Assembly: GCF_032854445.1 (NCBI RefSeq) | Contig: NW_027018558.1 | Location: forward strand, 1-14,416 | Source of the DNA: Liolophura sinensis | Taxonomy: Eukaryota > Mollusca > Polyplacophora > Chitonida > Chitonidae | Length of the DNA: 14,416 nucleotides | Direction: 5' to 3' | Part shown: piece by piece, positions 1-9,898 of the stretch | How the letters are laid out: the number at the start of each line of letters is the position of its first letter | Position numbering within the stretch: the first letter of the stretch is position 1 | The notes under the pieces: generated by a model | What the model saw: only the letters and a program-made list of their open reading frames with translations | The model's database searches: none | Told to the model about the DNA's origin: nothing | Translations under genes and position numbers: made by a program

Positions 1-1189
1 GAGAAATACAAAGAGATATGAATGTTTTAATCCAAGCCATTGTCTTTACTGGTGGTTTTGTATTGTAGTATATTCAGTGTTTAATAGCGATTATTTTGAG
101 CCTTTCATTGTTCGCCTATATGTTTAAGATAAACCAAGATATGATCGATAAAAAATTTACAGATATTTGATTTCAGAAGACCCTTAAGACATTTCCGCAG
201 GCGACATTGCGGTATAGGCCTAGGCCTATATGCATTTAGGCATTATAATACCATTATTTCGGCGCATGGTGATCATTCTTAACATGATAAATTGTACGTT
301 CTTTATGTGGAAAATTGCTCCACCACTGAGTCAAATCAAAAGTCGTGTTTTATGATTAGGTTTCTTTTCTTAAGGTAAATATACTTAGGCTGTACCATTA
401 TCTGAGGTAGCCTATATCTGTTAGAACATCAAGGCCAGATATGTACAGTAGGCCTACACCAGCATATCTGCTTGGGCACCCCTTTTGAAGCGGTGGGAGC
501 CTAGATATCATTGAGAAATTGGATCCAACAGGGATGCAAAGTAGGGTCTGTATATTGTAGCGCCTCATTCTAAAATATCGGCTCTTCCACATTTACTAAA
601 ATGAATGACATAGACTGTACAGAAATCATCATCTCTTAATCAAGCAGAATAAGCGCCCACATGATTGCTTCCTATTTATCTACAACTGCGTTAGAGTAAA
701 TACACAGCTTTGGCTACTATTATGATACCATGCACTAAAACTTAGAGCTAGATTCTCTTTGCTTTTCACAAATAACGTGAAAATTCGTAATATAATTTTG
801 AAATTCTTTATTTTCTGTCTATCAAATAAGGCTCTTTTACGAAGTGTTTTACATATACCGGTTGTCAAAAAATATCGTCAAACACTCATCTGCCTTAGAC
901 AAGTTGGGGCCCAAACTTTTAATCCGGGAACTCCATGTTAAATTTTCAATCGCAATCCTTAAATCGGCACACTGACGTCTGAGTCTTTAAACTGTAGGCC
1001 TATGTCAGATTTGTTCTCCGCACTGATTTGAATGGCTAAAAACTCGTCCATACGACAAGTACAGGGTTGTGGAGGGTTCCTGGGCTCTCACGTAATATGC
1101 GAGGACACAGAATTTGATATCACATTCATTCAAAAAATATATCTTGGTTCTGTCAGGGCATGTATATTTCGTGCATGGCCAAAGTAAAT
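1..1189. other. intergenic, no gene seen
   Basis: I see no convincing exon on either strand. Open frames are short and lack a good acceptor and donor pair. The stretch is AT-rich and holds TAGGCCTA motifs near 213-230, 449-456 and 995-1002. A weakly conserved 5' part of the SINE that follows may begin a little before 1190. Confidence 0.5.
213..230. repeat. 18-bp perfect palindrome of the TAGGCCTA motif
   Basis: TATAGGCCTAGGCCTATA reads the same on both strands. A 14-bp version, TAGGCCTAGGCCTA, recurs at 9219-9232, and single TAGGCCTA motifs occur at 449-456 and 995-1002. The motif is common in marine invertebrate intergenic DNA; no function is claimed. Confidence 0.9.
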
Positions 1190-1454
1190 AGCATGCCACG
1201 GGGCGCAATGACCCAAAAGCCTCTAACCATGGAGGCATACTTCCATGCTCCAACCAATGCGGTATGTCGCTGTGACTTCCAGCTCAAGCTGGCTTCCTCT
1301 CCGGCCATATACGTGAGAAGGTCTCCCAGCAACCTGCTGATAGTCATGGTTTCTCCCAGGCTTGGCTCTGTTTCCTCTCACCATAATGTTGGTCAACGTC
1401 GTATAAGTGAAATATTGTTGAAAACGCCTTAAAACACCAATCAAATAAATAAAC
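1190..1454 (+). mobile_element. mollusc tRNA-derived SINE, nearly full-length copy
   Basis: This matches from memory a SINE widespread in molluscs. It shows, in order, the eroded tRNA-like head (around CGCAATGACCC, 1204-1214, and CCAATGCGG, 1254-1262), the conserved central domain (GGCTTCCTCTCCGGCC, then CAGCAACCTG), the GTTTCCTCTCACCATAATG block, and the 3' tail with TATAAGTGAAATATT and CACCAATCAAATAAATAAA. About 22 extra bases at roughly 1226-1250 interrupt the head between the CCTCT and CCAATGCGG blocks. They include short inverted arms, CATGGA and TCCATG. Several short open frames across this copy on both strands are by-products of the repeat. It is probably an old, inactive insertion. 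Confidence 0.82.
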
Positions 1455-2655
1455 AGTTCTGTCAAACAAATTCTTATACAAGCCTCGCCTTGACTCGAGA
1501 AACATGCTTATGTCATGGGCCAGATCAAACAAGAATCCATCAAAAGATCTGACCCACATAGGAGATTTGGCACCCTGCCGGAACTGCTACCTCTAAACAA
1601 GTCTACCTCTACCCAGTCTGATCTAGGGTGTTAATCTGGCAACGTCTTGTCCAGAGTTGGCTGTAACCAGGACGTGATTTGCCCAGTCAGGCATCACGAC
1701 TGTGGCCCAGCATTATAAGCTTATTGCACGCATATTCATGTCAGCAACATGTAGTCAACTTCACTGTTTGTTTCAATAATCCAAGTTTGTCAAACTGACT
1801 GAGATCTTGTAAGCAAGCCTAAGGCGGGCTTTGATCACCCCTACTCCCACCAAAGAAAAAAAGAATAAATAAAAAGAATAAAAATAACATATATATTCAC
1901 GTTTCATACAATGGATGTGTGCATATTTATAACCCTACGTTCTGATTAGGCGCTCTTTCAAGTATCAAGTGAATAGAGGGGTGTTGTCTCTAGGTTTCTT
2001 CTGGTTTGCTTCATTTATGAATCTGTTCGCTGCTACGTAACATTATATGAAATATTCTCAAATAGCCAAAGCTATTAAATGACCATACAATAACACTACC
2101 ACCAGAGCAAGTGTACAAAATATATAACCTCATCACAAGTTCCAAAAGGAAATGCTCTACTAGGCACAAAACTAAGGCAAAAGATAAATATGCATTTGTG
2201 TACTTTATCTAGCAAAAATGAACATCTGGATCGCCAACAAAATGCAATGCAGTAATCCTTGGACCATCACTAAGCATGGAAAAATAACATGTTTTATATC
2301 CATGTCAGGCAAACCTCGCGTTCGTCTCAAAGAAGTGAATCAAATATTTTTGTCTGATCTCATTGCAACCTGCCAATGAATACTCTATTATCATTACAGT
2401 CGTGTTTTCCCCAAAATTATACAACTAGAGTCAGTGACAAGATAGAGATATATTGTTCTGGTAATCCTCATATAAAGCGAGACAGCATACGTGTTACAGC
2501 CCTTGCACATGCAAAAGGATTTACAGAGCAGACTTCATATGTTAGGAGTTGTAACCCATTGTGCTGGCAAAAAAAAAATGTAGAGGGGTTTGTGGAAAAC
2601 TTTATCAAAAAGGTCTTTCATACTTAAATCGCAAACTGCATTTGGCACTCCATAT
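1455..2655. other. intergenic, no gene seen
   Basis: No supported exon, RNA gene or repeat family was found. There is an A-rich stretch near 1852-1890. One 83-codon open frame at 2376-2627 on the plus strand has no recognisable motif or homology and is best treated as chance. Confidence 0.5.
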
Positions 2656-2689
2656 ACTATGGGTGGCAACTCCAACCCTGTGAATGGCC
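2656..2689 (+). repeat. direct repeat copy 1 (34 bp)
   Basis: This segment begins ACTATGGGTGGCAACT and ends TGTGAATGGCC. It aligns without gaps to 2770-2803, with 28 of 34 bases identical by eye and an offset of 114 bases. It lies just beyond the likely 3' end of NDUFA11. Confidence 0.75.
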
Positions 2690-2769
2690 GAGGAAATGTT
2701 GAGCTGCGAGGCAAAAAACCTCCTTGGTCTTTCAGATGCAAATCGCCACCGACGACTAGCTATCTGTGT

Positions 2770-2803
2770 ACTATGGGTTCCCACTGCAACCCTATGATTG
2801 GCC
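2770..2803 (+). repeat. direct repeat copy 2 (34 bp)
   Basis: This is the partner of 2656-2689. It begins ACTATGGGTTCCCACT and ends TATGATTGGCC. The end forms a CCAAT box on the minus strand, which copy 1 lacks. Whether the pair is part of a larger repeat family cannot be told from one locus. Confidence 0.75.
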
Positions 2804-2970
2804 AAAAACTTTAACCAAACTGGACACCGACAACACCAGCATCTGATCCCCCGCTCATAATACCTCTCCTTCCTTCATACTGGCAAACTAAAAATAAGGA
2901 AAAACATTGAACAGCAACACATGTACGACGAAACTGAAGACAACTAAAACCACAATTACATCAAAAAAAG

Positions 2971-2976
2971 TTTATT
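2971..2976 (-). terminator. polyadenylation signal of NDUFA11
   Basis: AATAAA on the minus strand lies about 250 bases past the NDUFA11 stop codon at 3224-3226. It is the first perfect hexamer I find downstream of the stop. A T-rich stretch follows it on the minus strand. The 3' UTR would therefore run from 3223 to about 2950. Confidence 0.65.
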
Positions 2977-3223
2977 CAACAAGTTAAGTTTAACACATGA
3001 CATTTTTGTTACAAATGTAACCATCACACATCTGAGAAATTATACAGTTGTACATCCATGTACTCCACAGTGTGAGATTTAGCACTTCAAATTTCCATTG
3101 TCACACCTATGTATTTAGTCCTATGTATGGCTGAGGGTATACTACCTCCTGACTAACAGACCATCATAGGGTCTTCCAGTCAAACCAGTTATAGATGGGA
3201 AGAAAACATCTATTAAAGGTCTA

Positions 3224-6200
3224 TTAAGCATTATCAGAGGGTTCCAATTTGCGATGATCCATTCCCGGCACCAGCGTATAATCATACTGGTGGAAGAAAC
3301 CTCGGGACTTGTAGGGTGGTTTTGTCCATTCCCAACCTTCTATTGCTCTGTGCTTCATACACACGCCTATAAATCCAAGAGCAAGTCCAGCTCCCCAGGC
3401 AATCTTATGGCTCTTCACTGAAAACACAACCAGATACATAATTATTGAGGAGAGGTTCAGAACACCCTACAGAAAAAAAAAAGAAAAAAAAAATTGATCG
3501 CCACAATTTCTCCAACACAGGTTACCAAAAATTTAAAACAATGAAGAGCTGCTTTATCATCTCGTGATCAGACATTCTTCTGTGGGATTTATTTATTTAT
3601 CTGATTTGTGTTTAACCCATACTTAACAGTATTTCACAAGCATTATGGTGGTAGGAAACCAGGCCGTGCTCTGGGGAAAAATCTCGAACATCCAATGGTT
3701 GCTGACAGACCTTTTTCTTTAGGACAAAATAACATGTTAAAGGCTGTGGTAGCATTCCATTTGAGAGCAAATCCTGTAAGTTTTCACATTAAAAATATTT
3801 GCATTTAAGCTATATAATGCTCTTTATAAAATGTACCAGACTGTTATCATTTTGTTTTCAGAATGTCAGAGGGAGACAATGAGGATGACTGGAGGACTCA
3901 CTCTATATCAAATATGTAGCTTCACTACACATATCTAAATCATTGTATGCGATTTTAAAAAATTATATATTTATTGTACTAGTTCAATGTTATCCGATTT
4001 CTGTTCTTGAAGTGAATGGATGAAGATGTTACAGCCTATGCTCCGTAATCACATAGTAAAGTGTTTGATTAGATAAAATTTTCATGACTGTTACATCAAA
4101 TCATACCAGCAATTTGCATGGTACCTTCATTTTATTTTAAATCTTATTCAGTGCCCCACTGTGGTCTTTCCTAAGTCGAACACTTAACGTAAGATTTTTA
4201 AATGCAGTTACAGTCACAGACTAACTTCATGTTGCATAAATATATAGTACGGAAGGAATATTTAGCGTGAAAAAAGGCCGTGGGGATCTCCTTTTACACT
4301 CATTCCAGTAAACAAGAGCCTACGTTGTAAATTTGTAATTTATGGCAATTAATCTGCACACCGGACATCAACAATGCAACATCCCCATGGTGTTGTTGTG
4401 CTTTAACCACGTGTGCACAACCTGAGCCCAATACATGCAGTCAGTTAAGAGATACGACCTTACCATTGAGCTTAAACATGATTCCAATAAACAAGAGGCT
4501 AAGTATTAGATTTTATAATTCACGGCAAATAATCACCACACCGGGCATTAATAATGGAAAACCCCTCTTGTATAATCGTGCTTTACCTGACTGTTCTTGG
4601 ATGGTACTTAGGGTAAAACATGCTATGCCTGTACTTTGAAAAAATGAAGTATGAGACTTTCTAGAGATTTTGAACATTCTGCTTTCAACTGAAATATTTT
4701 TCAATAATGTGTTGTCTGCTTTAAGGTATGCTATATCAAGTCATATCCAAACATTTATTCATAAGATACATTCATATCTATACATACATGACAAGTATAT
4801 CATTTTACTTACTGCGTGTTCCTAATATTGTTCCTGAGACAAATCCCGCAATAAAATGATTTAATGGGCCATCTTCATTCCGCAGATTTGATGTAATGCC
4901 CACAACGGCAGGGTAGGATACTGCCATAGCAGCTGTAATATACAAAAAGATATTATATAATGCATATGAGACATTCAGGTCACCACTGCTGATCAATGCA
5001 CTTCAGTTACCTCCATTTAATACCCTTATCTAGATTTACATGCATTGTACGTGGCATATTTTTCATAGGTTATGTCAATATCCCACTGTAATTTTAAGGC
5101 TAAGATTCAGAGATGTTTGTAAAACACATGTACAAAGGATGAGTTGACCTCTAAACTAGGTATGAAAAGCAGTTATGTGGACAAGTGCTTATGACCTTAC
5201 ATTTTGCTTCACATCAAAAGGAACTGCAAACACAAACTATATTAACATATCTAGAAATATGATTGTGAATACACCTCTTACAAACACCATTACATTTTAC
5301 AGTGGGCAAACTGTACCCACTATTAGTCCATGCATATATCATGTAGATTGCAGACAGCTGAAAGAAGTGGAATAGTTTCAATAATGCATTCTAAGTTCTG
5401 AGATAAGAGCTAAATAGGCAAATTAAAAGCATAATCACAACTTACCAATGGGTAAGCATACACTGCAGTATCTACCCAGCATTGTAAATGGTGTAGTGGG
5501 CTTGGAAAAGCTGATCATCTCACAAACAGATATATAGGAGCCTACAAAATATCACCAAAACAAGAAGTCAATACTGTTTCCTTGATCAATATGTAATTTT
5601 TTAAACGTAAAAATTCCTAGTGAGTAAGTGATTGCTTAGGGTTTAACGTCGTACTCATCGATTTTTCAGTCATAGGACGATGAAAGAGTCCTCAGAGTGC
5701 ATGTAATGTACCTCCTTTCTGCAAGACAGATTTACACCGCTCTTTTATCTAGTGCTACTTCAGCACGACTCACCGAAGTCAAGTAAGCCGCCCTGCCCAA
5801 GCCATTATACTGATACGGGTCAACCAGACATTGCACTATCCCCTTAATGCTGAACGCCAAGCGAGGAAGTTACTTCTTTTTTTTAAGGTTTTAGGTGTAG
5901 CCTGACCCAGGATTGAGCCTGGATATACTGCCTCCCGAAGTGGACGCTCTACCAACTGTGCTATCGGGACAGGTAAAACATTTCTAAGTGCTGAAACTTT
6001 TAACCAGAGTATGCATGAAATGATACTGTACAAAAGCTAAATCTTGCCATGTATCTTCATGATAAAGAACATCCTAGCTTTTGTTCTGATCAAACTGAAA
6101 GGTGTAACATTCCAGAAAGACACAGTATTGCAAAAGAAATACTATTCTAACTGAACATTTCTCTTCTGATTTAAAGGTAACACTTTAAAAACAAAATACA

Positions 6201-8333
6201 CATTGTCATAAAAATTCTATTGTGGTGTAGCATGTATCACAGCTCTTCACCACTTGCACATATTACAAGTTGTCTTCAACAAATTTAGAACTGTCATCAG
6301 CTCCTTATTAACATCACCACAACCCCCAAAACTATCCGAGTTGGAGTGTGTAATGCCTCGTTGTGAACCTTACTGCTATGTCAAGTTGACCTTCTGTTCA
6401 GCAGTGGAAGAAATATATCTTACTCACCCAATACACAAGTAATACTGTAAACAAAGAGGAATGATTTAATCTTCAAAGACAGACAAACATTTGCATATTT
6501 GTCAGATATATGCATTTCTTGTAGTTTGGAATGTTTTCAGTAGTCAACTGATGGAGCATCACTCACAGTTTCTTTAAGTGGCTTACAAAGTTTTCAGCAT
6601 TATTGTTAAATCTGAAAACATATGACCTGGGTTACTGTTGTTACATAAAGGTCATTGTTGCAAACTGACTTCAAAGCATGTGTTGACTGCATAGAAGCCA
6701 TTTATTCTACTGCTCATATGGAAAACTTATTTTAACATAATGGACCTTATTTTAAGTCTTGTTTCATTTTAAAATTTCTTACTATTCCCTAGCTGCACGT
6801 GTTTGGCTCAACTGACCTAACAATTTACTAACATACCAAGCAGCACAGAACCACACACAAACCTGGCAGAAAAAAGATGGGACTAAGTAGCCCATTCTTG
6901 CAGTCAAAAGACTTTGGGATTCCCGTTAAATACTTTACCACCTGTCGGGCTATAAATAAGTAAGTGGCTTATGTAGTAACTCAGGGCTCATACAGGTATA
7001 TGAAAATGAAATTCAAGGAGTTTTGCAGGAGTTTTTCTGTCATGTTCAAGGCTAGTTTAAACATACCATGGTGATATCATAGACTATATTTTAAGTCTGA
7101 ATTATAGATGCTTTAATTTGCATGCATGTATATTGAATAGTATGCTTGCTTTTGCAAGAAAAATATCTGCCCTTCACCTCTGTAAAGCGACACTTTCCTT
7201 GACCTGACCTTGGCTCAGTAAAACAAATGAACACCCTATATCATGATCATTTATGGGAGAATTATCTGCGAGCTCCCGATATACCGACTCAGCGGTCAGC
7301 AGAGAATATTCTGAATATATATAAGTTCTGAACAAACAAAGATTTTAAATGAGTTCCCAGGAGTATTCGACTTTTAAAAGGACTTCCAAAAATTGAATAT
7401 GAAATTGTATTTTTCAAACACTTTCAAGGGGTGTCAAGGACTGTGCACACCCTGTAACTAATATGTATTCAGATAACTCCACAACACAGGCTGTAAATTC
7501 ACTCTGAGATGGGAATGCTGTGTGGATAACTTGGACAATTTTTAATAACATAGTGAATGTTCTTCTCTCGCTGAGTTCAGTGTGCAAACTAAGGCTTCAC
7601 ATGTGTGGGAAGGCCTGTGAGCATATGTCACATTACATTACAGGAGATTCCATGGTTATGTCGAATAGAAACAAGGCCTTCACCCTCCCCCCCCCCCCCC
7701 CACCCACCCTCTTTCCCAGTGAAAACACATAGATTTACTGTATATATTGACCGGTATCTACAAAACGGAGATGCAGAAATTCTCTGATAGGGTTGATCTA
7801 GTCTTTGACAGATATATAAATATACCAGCTCAGTGCTTGTTATAATACATTTCTGAAGCTATCCAGCAGGAAGCAAGTTTATTGCTTCCAATACAGTCAA
7901 TTTTATCCGAGTAGGTGAAGCTGCTTGGTACGTTACTCGTTAGTGCATTGTTTAATAAGCTGTCTGCTTTCCTCGTGGAGCTGAATATTCCCACTTTACT
8001 AACCATAATTCCGTATGCCACACGCCTTCCCATTCTGACATTTACCTGCTCAGTAAGAAATGCCTTATATATAATGGTAAACTGATTTTATTGCTTGAAA
8101 TTAAAACTTTCTATGCAAACATCTGCTTTACACCTTTCAAAACTCAAGGGCAATAAGAATTATTGTTGTTGTGGTGTGTCCTTACCAATACCGAGACCTC
8201 TCTTAAGCATGACATATGTTTTCTGTACGGTCTCTTCATTGTCAGGCGTAGCATAAATACTGTAGAATTTCTTGTCTGGAAAAAGACCAAGATTTTCTGA
8301 TATCGGTGTCTGAACATCCGAAGAGTCAGACAT
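3224..8333 (-). CDS. NDUFA11: NADH dehydrogenase [ubiquinone] 1 alpha subcomplex subunit 11 (complex I B14.7), 4 coding exons
   Basis: Coding exons on the minus strand are 8333-8186, 5541-5446, 4932-4813 and 3417-3224: 558 bases, 185 residues plus TAA. Every intron has GT..AG ends, donors are GTAAG, and all three introns are phase 1. The start ATG (8333) has A at -3. The family signature is in exons 3 and 4: EDGPLNHFIAGFVSG, GTILGTR, then KSHKIAWGAGLALGFIG and EGWEW. This matches the vertebrate pattern of DDPLNYFLGG, LGAR and LEGWE. Four hydrophobic segments are visible at about residues 41-61, 74-96, 104-120 and 127-143, as expected for this Tim17/Tim22/Tim23-like fold. The protein is an accessory, non-catalytic subunit in the membrane arm of complex I, in the mitochondrial inner membrane. 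It is longer than the roughly 141-residue human protein, with about 40 extra N-terminal residues and a 35-residue tail rich in aromatic and charged residues. A GABP/NRF-2-type site lies just upstream, as is usual for respiratory genes. Confidence 0.93.
3587..3712 (-). mobile_element. 5'-truncated mollusc SINE in NDUFA11 intron 3
   Basis: This is the same family as 1190-1454, inserted in reverse. On the plus strand it starts with the ATTTATTTATTTAT tail and continues through GTATTTCACAAGCATTATG, GTGGTAGGAAACCAGGC and ATGGTTGCTGACAGACC. Only the 3' portion is present; the tRNA-like head is missing. It has drifted noticeably from the family pattern I remember and sits inside the 1395-base intron 3 (3418-4812). 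Confidence 0.75.
4302..4408 (+). repeat. diverged duplication copy 1 (107 bp) in NDUFA11 intron 3
   Basis: The copy begins ATTCCAGTAAACAAGAG, contains GCACACCGGACATCAACAATG and ends GTGCTTTAACC. It aligns along its whole length, with small gaps, to 4481-4587. Identity is roughly three quarters by eye. I do not recognise it as a named element. Confidence 0.75.
4481..4587 (+). repeat. diverged duplication copy 2 (107 bp) in NDUFA11 intron 3
   Basis: This is the partner of 4302-4408, offset by 179 bases. It begins ATTCCAATAAACAAGAG, contains CCACACCGGGCATTAATAATG and ends CGTGCTTTACC. It is either a local tandem duplication with a 72-base spacer or two insertions of the same short element. Confidence 0.75.
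5619..5973 (-). mobile_element. second tRNA-derived mollusc SINE family, near full length, in NDUFA11 intron 1
   Basis: Read on the minus strand, this copy starts with a tRNA-like head. The A box is TAGCACAGTTGG (plus 5952-5963), followed by TAGAGCGTCC, and the B box is GGCTCAATCC (plus 5910-5919) inside a CCAGG..CCTGG stem. The body on the plus strand includes GGGTTTAACGTCGTACTCAT, CGCTCTTTTATCTAGTGCT, CATTATACTGATACGGGTCA and CTTAATGCTGAACGCCAAGC. I recognise these blocks from a dispersed mollusc repeat. The 3' tail is a short GTGA/GTAA-type repeat (AGTGAGTAAGTG, plus 5619-5630). A spurious frame reading IAQLVERPLRE on the minus strand is the translated tRNA head, not a gene. Confidence 0.82.
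5974..8185. other. remainder of NDUFA11 intron 1, no gene seen
   Basis: Intron 1 runs from 8185 to 5542 (2644 bases). Apart from the SINE and a C homopolymer I find no exon, RNA gene or clear repeat in it. Short open frames here have no good splice signals in phase with the neighbouring exons. Confidence 0.6.
7687..7701 (+). repeat. C homopolymer, 15 bases
   Basis: A run of 15 C follows CACCCT and precedes ACCCACCC, inside NDUFA11 intron 1. Length is likely to vary between individuals and may be misassembled. Confidence 0.95.
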
Positions 8334-8900
8334 ATTTGCAGGACAAGTGAAGACAGAACGTCCGTGCCGTCGCCACCAACTTGAAAGCGACGAAAGACAA
8401 CCGGAAATGAAAAGTTATCTCCCCTACCCAAAACATACCCGATGCTTGACTTGACTTGCGCACCTAGTGTTCAAGTGTATTTTCCGTTGGTGTAATTTTC
8501 TCTATAGACTTAAAATTTAAAATTAAGCACTGTTACACTGAAGCTCACTACACGTCTTGGCTTTGATAAAACTGCGAAATTCAACCTTCATATTTCAAAA
8601 CGATTTTTTCGATTTTGCCTTTGCATGAATGTGAAAATCAAATATTGGGCCTACAATGGCGGTACCGGTACCTTTTCCCGCGCTATGGCCAATTGATTCC
8701 AACCTGACTTGACCATTGATCTATTGGATCGGATGTGTATGCCTACTACTTTCCCACTTCGCCCACTAAATGTTAATGCAAAGGCAGAGATGACAATAGA
8801 CCACTATACTGTCAGAGGGCTTGGAGGGTGGAGGTCACGTGACGACACCTTCATGTCTAGAACCAAATGGCCGCCTTGTGTTAAAGCATTGAGGAACATG
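8334..8900. promoter_or_regulatory. promoter region of NDUFA11, possibly bidirectional
   Basis: This spacer lies between the NDUFA11 start codon and the plus-strand stretch around 8898. It holds several motifs typical of housekeeping promoters. They are ACCGGAAAT (8400-8408; ETS/GABP, called NRF-2 at respiratory genes), ACAATGGCGG (8654-8663; YY1-like), TTTCCCGCG (8674-8682; E2F-like), a CCAAT box (8689-8693), the 10-bp palindrome GTCACGTGAC (8834-8843; E-box of USF/TFEB type) and AAATGGCCGCC (8867-8877; YY1-like). There is no TATA box at an obvious position. The 5' UTR of NDUFA11 is short if transcription starts near the ETS site. That it drives a plus-strand gene as well is inference. Confidence 0.55.
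8661..8672. promoter_or_regulatory. 12-bp palindrome in the promoter spacer
   Basis: GGTACCGGTACC is self-complementary over all 12 bases and lies directly between the YY1-like and E2F-like sites. No factor with this exact site is known to me, so any binding role is a guess. Confidence 0.6.
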
Positions 8901-8928
8901 TCACTTTTTGCCTCTTCGCTAGCGGCCA
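8898..8928 (+). CDS. speculative first coding exon of the plus-strand gene ending at 10110
   Basis: ATG at 8898 has A at -3 and opens a short frame reading MSLFASSLAA. It reaches a possible donor (CCA, then GTATGG at 8929) in phase 1, the phase required by the exon at 9899. Joined to 9899-9993 and 10096-10110 it would make a protein of 46 residues with a somewhat mitochondrial-presequence-like start. The donor is weak and the frame would otherwise stop at TAG (8937-8939), so this is only a candidate. Confidence 0.18.
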
Positions 8929-9360
8929 GTATGGCCTAGTTATACAAAATAACACCACGAAAGCTCTGCAGAAATACTCAGACTATCTGGAAAGCTGAAA
9001 ATTATACAAATCCAACGGATACAAGATCGCTGACAGCGATTCAAAAATAGGCATTTTCCTCTGCAGTAACGTTGGGAGGACGGTTTTCTTCACCCACGCC
9101 GTTTGTTACTAAGGAGATCACGTGGAGCTTCCGATCCGTCTTATAGAATGCTATGGTCAGAAGCACATGTACGGAGGCCTAGTCTATATTAGGAAGGAAA
9201 GGTTCCCATTAACCTTCCTAGGCCTAGGCCTACGTTATAAAGCTGATTTCATATCTCGGCTTAAACATTTATGAGTGATATGCTTGAAAGTTTTAATCAC
9301 AAAATGTAGCTATAAATGGTTGAAGTACAGGATAGAAAATATCTCTTTAAATGCCGATCG

Positions 9361-9496
9361 AAGCAACCTGTGGATGGTCGCGTGTTTGCCCCGGGCTCTG
9401 CCCGGTTTCCTCCCACCACAATGCCCACCGCCATGGCATAAGTGAAATATTCTTGAATACGGTGTTAAACACCAGTCAAATAAATAATTAAATAAA
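9361..9496 (+). mobile_element. 5'-truncated mollusc SINE
   Basis: Same family as 1190-1454. This copy retains AGCAACCTGTGGATGGTCG, CCCCGGGCTCTGCCCGGTTT, CCTCCCACCACAATGCC, ATAAGTGAAATATTCTTGA and the AAATAAATAATTAAATAAA tail. The tRNA head and first part of the body are absent. It is the best preserved of the three copies across the shared region. Confidence 0.85.
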
Positions 9497-9722
9497 CCTG
9501 TATGATCCAACAACAAACTTAGATGAGACCGCGAATATCTAGGCACTTGACATTTTTCTCGCACTTACAAGCTTATCTCGCGCATACTTGCACGAAGGTT
9601 AATTTAACATTTGATAAATAATCTGAATTTACAAAATAACTCTGCATTAACCGCGCTTTATGGTTACAAGTGTCAAAACCTGCACTTTGTTGAGGTTCAA
9701 ACTTTGTGTATGCTGCATACAA

Positions 9723-9770
9723 TGTTGTTCTCAGGCACTGTTGCTCTCAGGCACTGTTGTTCTCAGGCAT
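9723..9770 (+). repeat. tandem repeat, three 16-bp units
   Basis: The units are TGTTGTTCTCAGGCAC, TGTTGCTCTCAGGCAC and TGTTGTTCTCAGGCAT, abutting without gaps, with single-base differences between units. They lie inside an 88-codon plus-strand open frame that I do not consider a gene. Confidence 0.9.
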
Positions 9771-9898
9771 ATGCGCGGTGTCCCGAAATAGTAACGCATG
9801 AACTTACATTATTACTTACCAATACAACAACTTGGTCACATTTTGCCAGCTTGAATGAGCATTGCACACACCTGTGATGTTATTGAGTGTTACAATAG

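Noticed and set aside
5900-5973. possible functional tRNA gene
   Set aside because: A and B boxes are present, but the T loop is one base short, the acceptor stem is not closed convincingly, and the segment continues into a SINE body.
5836-6033. minus-strand frame containing IAQLVERPLRE
   Set aside because: This is the translated tRNA-like head of the SINE at 5619-5973, a common false protein in annotations.
8144-8431. 95-codon minus-strand open frame over NDUFA11 exon 1
   Set aside because: It is a different frame from the real exon. The NDUFA11 frame begins at 8333, fits the donor at 8185 and continues into recognisable exons.
8709-8939. 76-codon plus-strand open frame
   Set aside because: It overlaps promoter-like motifs, has no recognisable domain and no splice link in frame to the exon at 9899 except through the very short candidate already listed.
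9067-9146. possible exon after the strong acceptor CATTTTCCTCTGCAG
   Set aside because: One frame stays open for 25 codons, but no donor in it gives the phase 1 needed by the exon at 9899, and no family match is visible.
9723-9770. CRISPR-like array
   Set aside because: The 16-bp units abut with no spacers, so this is a simple tandem repeat in a eukaryotic sequence.
9611-9877. 88-codon plus-strand open frame
   Set aside because: Much of it is a 16-bp tandem repeat, and it lacks splice or family support.
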